A DNA stretch of 64,000 bases from Lepiota brunneoincarnata. Lineage: Eukaryota > Basidiomycota > Agaricomycetes > Agaricales > Agaricaceae. Position 1 is the first letter of the stretch, and the number at the start of each line of letters is the position of its first letter. The notes below the pieces were generated by a model. That model saw nothing but the letters and a program-made list of their open reading frames with translations. It was not told where the DNA came from and ran no database searches. The DNA lies in contig JAEBUN010000002.1 in NCBI GenBank assembly GCA_023014365.1, forward strand, positions 806,001 through 870,000, given 5' to 3'. This document shows, in pieces, positions 61,404 through 64,000 of this stretch. Made by a program: the position numbers and the translations under genes.

Positions 61404-62231
61404 CTCAAACGACAAAACGCTGAGGATTGTGCGCAGTGGGACCTGAGATGGTGAGTATCGTGCTTTATAAGTATTCTCGCTGTCTATTGGGATGCCATAT
61501 GGAGTCATGTATTATTGTCCAGTGCAGCATGCGACGTGTAGCTTCTCGATTTCTAGCTATCACGAGAAGCGCTGATGCAGCGGAGAACTGTAAGCCGTGA
61601 TCCGTGTCAGCCATCTCACGGTACAGGAGGGCTCACAGGGATGGATAATCGCCTGGGCGCGTTGTCTCACACGCGCAACGCCTCGGGTCGCTCGATGAGA
61701 AAGATGTTGGTGAGGTGGTTCACAGGGTTTGTGGATAAGTATAATTATCGGTTGGGATCCGCGAGAAGATGTCGTGCGATCTTGCCACGCTCTCGCTATG
61801 GCACGTTGGCAGTCGTATTCGGACTTTGGGGAGCCAACAGAGATTTCGTCTGGCTTGCTGAGTGGGCTCACCTCGGGTTTCCCGGGAAGAAGGATCATGT
61901 TTCAATTCCAGAAAGACGAGAGGAACATGCTAATCAATTCGAACCAATGATAATAATTTACTGATCGTCGTCACCTGGCAACCTCGTCATGCTCACGTGA
62001 TGCAAAGTATTTACGTGTTGTCATTGTATGTGGGTCCGGATTGATTTCAACCGTGGAAATCCTGGAGTAGCAACTTGGCTTTCTCCTTACCCTCACATTC
62101 CCGTACTCGCCGCTCAATTCGTTCTCTACCCAGCCCTGGCTGGCGTTTTCCAAACGAAGGCCTTACGCCCTTTACGCTCCTACGCAGTTCACGCTCTCTC
62201 AAGAATCTGAATCTGACGATCTACCGCCAGG
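61404..62231. other. Divergent intergenic region
   Basis: Between the divergent S28 and membrane genes. A 129-codon frame at 61575-61964 has no recognisable motif and overlaps frames on the other strand; I treat it as chance. Pyrimidine-rich stretches at 62210-62230 fit a leader. Confidence 0.45.
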
Positions 62232-64000
62232 ATGATCCCTCTAGTTCCAGCTCTCGCCCTTGCTTTTGTTTCGTTCATCGCTTCAGCATTTGTTATTCTT
62301 CGCATCGTAATTCCAATCCTCCCGCCGCATCCTTTAAGCAGGCGTGTTTCACCAGTCAGTTCTTTAGAAGTCTATTGAAAATTTTACTGTTTTTCACTGA
62401 TGATTCAACGACGTAGGCTGAGTTTGGGCTGCCAAATTTCCGGTCTCTTTCTCCTGCAGACAAGGCCCATGTATGGCTGGCGAAGCTTAGATCTTGTGGC
62501 TCTTGCTATTTTCATCTGGCAGGCAGTAGAAGAATCCACTGGAGGGGTTTCGGGCTTTGCGAGCGCAGCAGACCCGATTTCATCCGTAAGACTATGGATT
62601 ACCTTCACGATTCGACAGACACTCCTCCTTGTTGTTGCGAGTGTAACTCTCCTGCATGTTCGTCTCGGACGTCCTGTCTCCTTTGGAGGAAAGCATTGGA
62701 TCTTGTGGGCGCCCAGCCTTGTCCTAATCCTTACTTCCACCGCACTCTCGGGCGTGATCTCCGGCGCAGGTGTCAACAGCTTGTTTTACGGGTTGATTGC
62801 CTATGACTCCGCCATCGCGGTGATGACCCTAGTGGCATTTAGCTGTCTCATCGGTACCTTGTTCATAATCAAGCGCAATCTCACTGCCATTAGTGAGATG
62901 GATCCTTGGCCCCCGGTGCGCGAAGCCGAGGAGAAACCCCGACCGTCCTTTGCAACCGAGGACATTGATGCGCTGCGTGAAGGCGGATCCTGGCTTTCTT
63001 CTAATTCCAGCGCCAGCTCTCACCACAATTCGGTTTCTGGATGGTCGTTCTCTACCCACCATAGTACCCATGCCTCCTCGCACGGTCATGGTCGGACACA
63101 GAACCGGGGTCATCACTCTGTACCCGCTAAGTCGCCCTACTGGTTCGGTGCAGCGTCTCGAGAAGACATCCCCCCTGTTCCTCCTTTGCCTTCTCCATAT
63201 GGCCAGATTTCACCTACGGCAGAGTCTTTAGCTGATCCAGACCCGTTCCGAAGGGATGCACCCTCTCCACTGCCTAGCTTCCCTCGAGAGCGCCTCGGCT
63301 CTCAGAGCTCATGGCTGACTTCTACCAATGGTTCTCACGTCACGTTGTCCGCCTGGTCGTTCCCAACCACTCAACGCGAGCCTTCGGTTCGATGCCCGAG
63401 CGTGCGTGACGTCCACACCCCGTCGACCATGGTTTCTCGCCCAAACACACCAGCCCTTGCAAGTGCACAGGTTCTTGGAGGCTATGGCTTATGCTCCAAG
63501 CGAAGCTGAGAAGGGAATTTCTGTCCTTGCAACTGCCCCCGGCACAACTCTGGACATTTCTATTGCCCGTAATTTAGGTTGGTTCTCTTTTATCTTACTC
63601 CCATATGTAAGTATTTCATTTTCCTCGAGCTAGTGAGAGGTTTATCACTTTCTCCTAGGCATTCTCGTTGCCTTACCTTGTCATGATGTCCCAGGAAGAT
63701 CCCTTCGCCCTTGGTGGCAAACATTCTCTTCATCTTGTCGCTCACGATGTCCTCACCGATTCTGGCCCTTAACATCTTACTCAAATGCCCATTCCCCATT
63801 CCTACTGGTCTCTTCGATGTCTCTACCCAGCTTCCACCCGACCTTCGCGGCCCTAGGGAAAGCACGGCCCCGCCCAAATGGTCCCATGAGTACAAGCGTA
63901 GTATGAGCGCCAGCGTCACGGTTGTCGAAGGTCGCCGCAGTGGTGACGTCTGGATTTCCAAGGGTGACGCTGTGGACTGGGAAAGGCAAACTAGGTCGTG
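62232..64000 (+). CDS. Polytopic fungal membrane protein, partial, with apparent frame breaks
   Basis: Runs off the right edge. Exon 1 (62232-62354) encodes MIPLVPALALAFVSFIASAF and ILRIVIPILPPHPLSRRVSP (span 1), ending at a GTCAGT donor. After the acceptor at 62415 the reading AEFGLPNFRSLSPADKAHVW fits, but it must move by one base near 62483-62489 to continue as LDLVALAIFIWQAVEES. Spans follow in ITFTIRQTLLLVVASVTLLH, ILWAPSLVLILTSTALSGVI and AIAVMTLVAFSCLIGTLFII, then a long His/Ser-rich loop (62880-63470). Two more one-base shifts are needed near 63488-63490 (LGGYG to YAPSEAEKG) and 63712-63713 (DPFAL to VANILFILSL) to keep protein-like sequence to PPKWSHEYKRS at the edge. Either indel errors or a young pseudogene. 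Function unknown. Confidence 0.6.

Noticed and set aside
61575..61964. 129-codon frame between the S28 and membrane genes
   Set aside because: Overlaps equally long frames on the other strand and matches nothing recognised; probably chance.

Overview
This window looks like nuclear DNA of a mushroom-forming basidiomycete (Agaricomycetes). Nearly every gene is broken by many short introns, mostly about 45-70 nt, with GT-AG and a few GC-AG borders. Intergenic gaps are short, and the proteins are typical eukaryotic housekeeping types. I saw no rRNA, tRNA, CRISPR array, bacterial-style operon or intact transposon. About 25 genes can be supported.

Layout. 0.5-4.2 kb: two secreted hydrolases (GH18 chitinase, M28 aminopeptidase). 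4.5-8.2 kb: VAC14, scaffold of the PI(3,5)P2 kinase complex. 8.5-13 kb: a cysteine phosphatase and the replicative helicase subunit MCM6, divergent from a 134-bp promoter that holds an ACGCGT (MCB) site. 13.5-19.7 kb: a large diaphanous-type formin. 20-25 kb: a 2-oxoglutarate/Fe(II) oxygenase, a 7-TM protein and an MDR reductase. 25.7-29.8 kb: lipin/Pah1 phosphatidate phosphatase. 29.8-37.3 kb: a gene-poor block with a tandem pair of 7-TM paralogs. 37.3-41 kb: complex I subunit NDUFB9 divergent from RRN3. 41.5-43 kb: a second copy of the 22-kb membrane family, here with a secreted-style Ser/Thr-rich ectodomain. 43-46 kb: a sparse stretch, a possible broken gene and an orphan low-complexity protein. 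46.5-53.2 kb: a dense housekeeping run (TFIIB, RRS1, TAF12, TIP41, HEP59/TLS1 family). 54-57.6 kb: a disordered orphan and dynein light intermediate chain. 59-61.4 kb: a secreted S28 serine peptidase. 62.2-64 kb: the 5' part of a third type of polytopic membrane protein, running off the window.

Functional links. Several genes belong to the nucleus and growth control: MCM6 (replication), RRN3 (Pol I), TFIIB and TAF12 (Pol II), RRS1 (60S assembly), TIP41 (TOR/PP2A) and the splicing-linked HEP59. VAC14, lipin, dynein LIC and the formin serve membranes and the cytoskeleton. The less familiar part is five predicted 7-TM genes from three families, one pair of which was duplicated together with its promoter. 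The right-edge gene and the lipin tail show reading-frame breaks that are either sequencing indels or real lesions.
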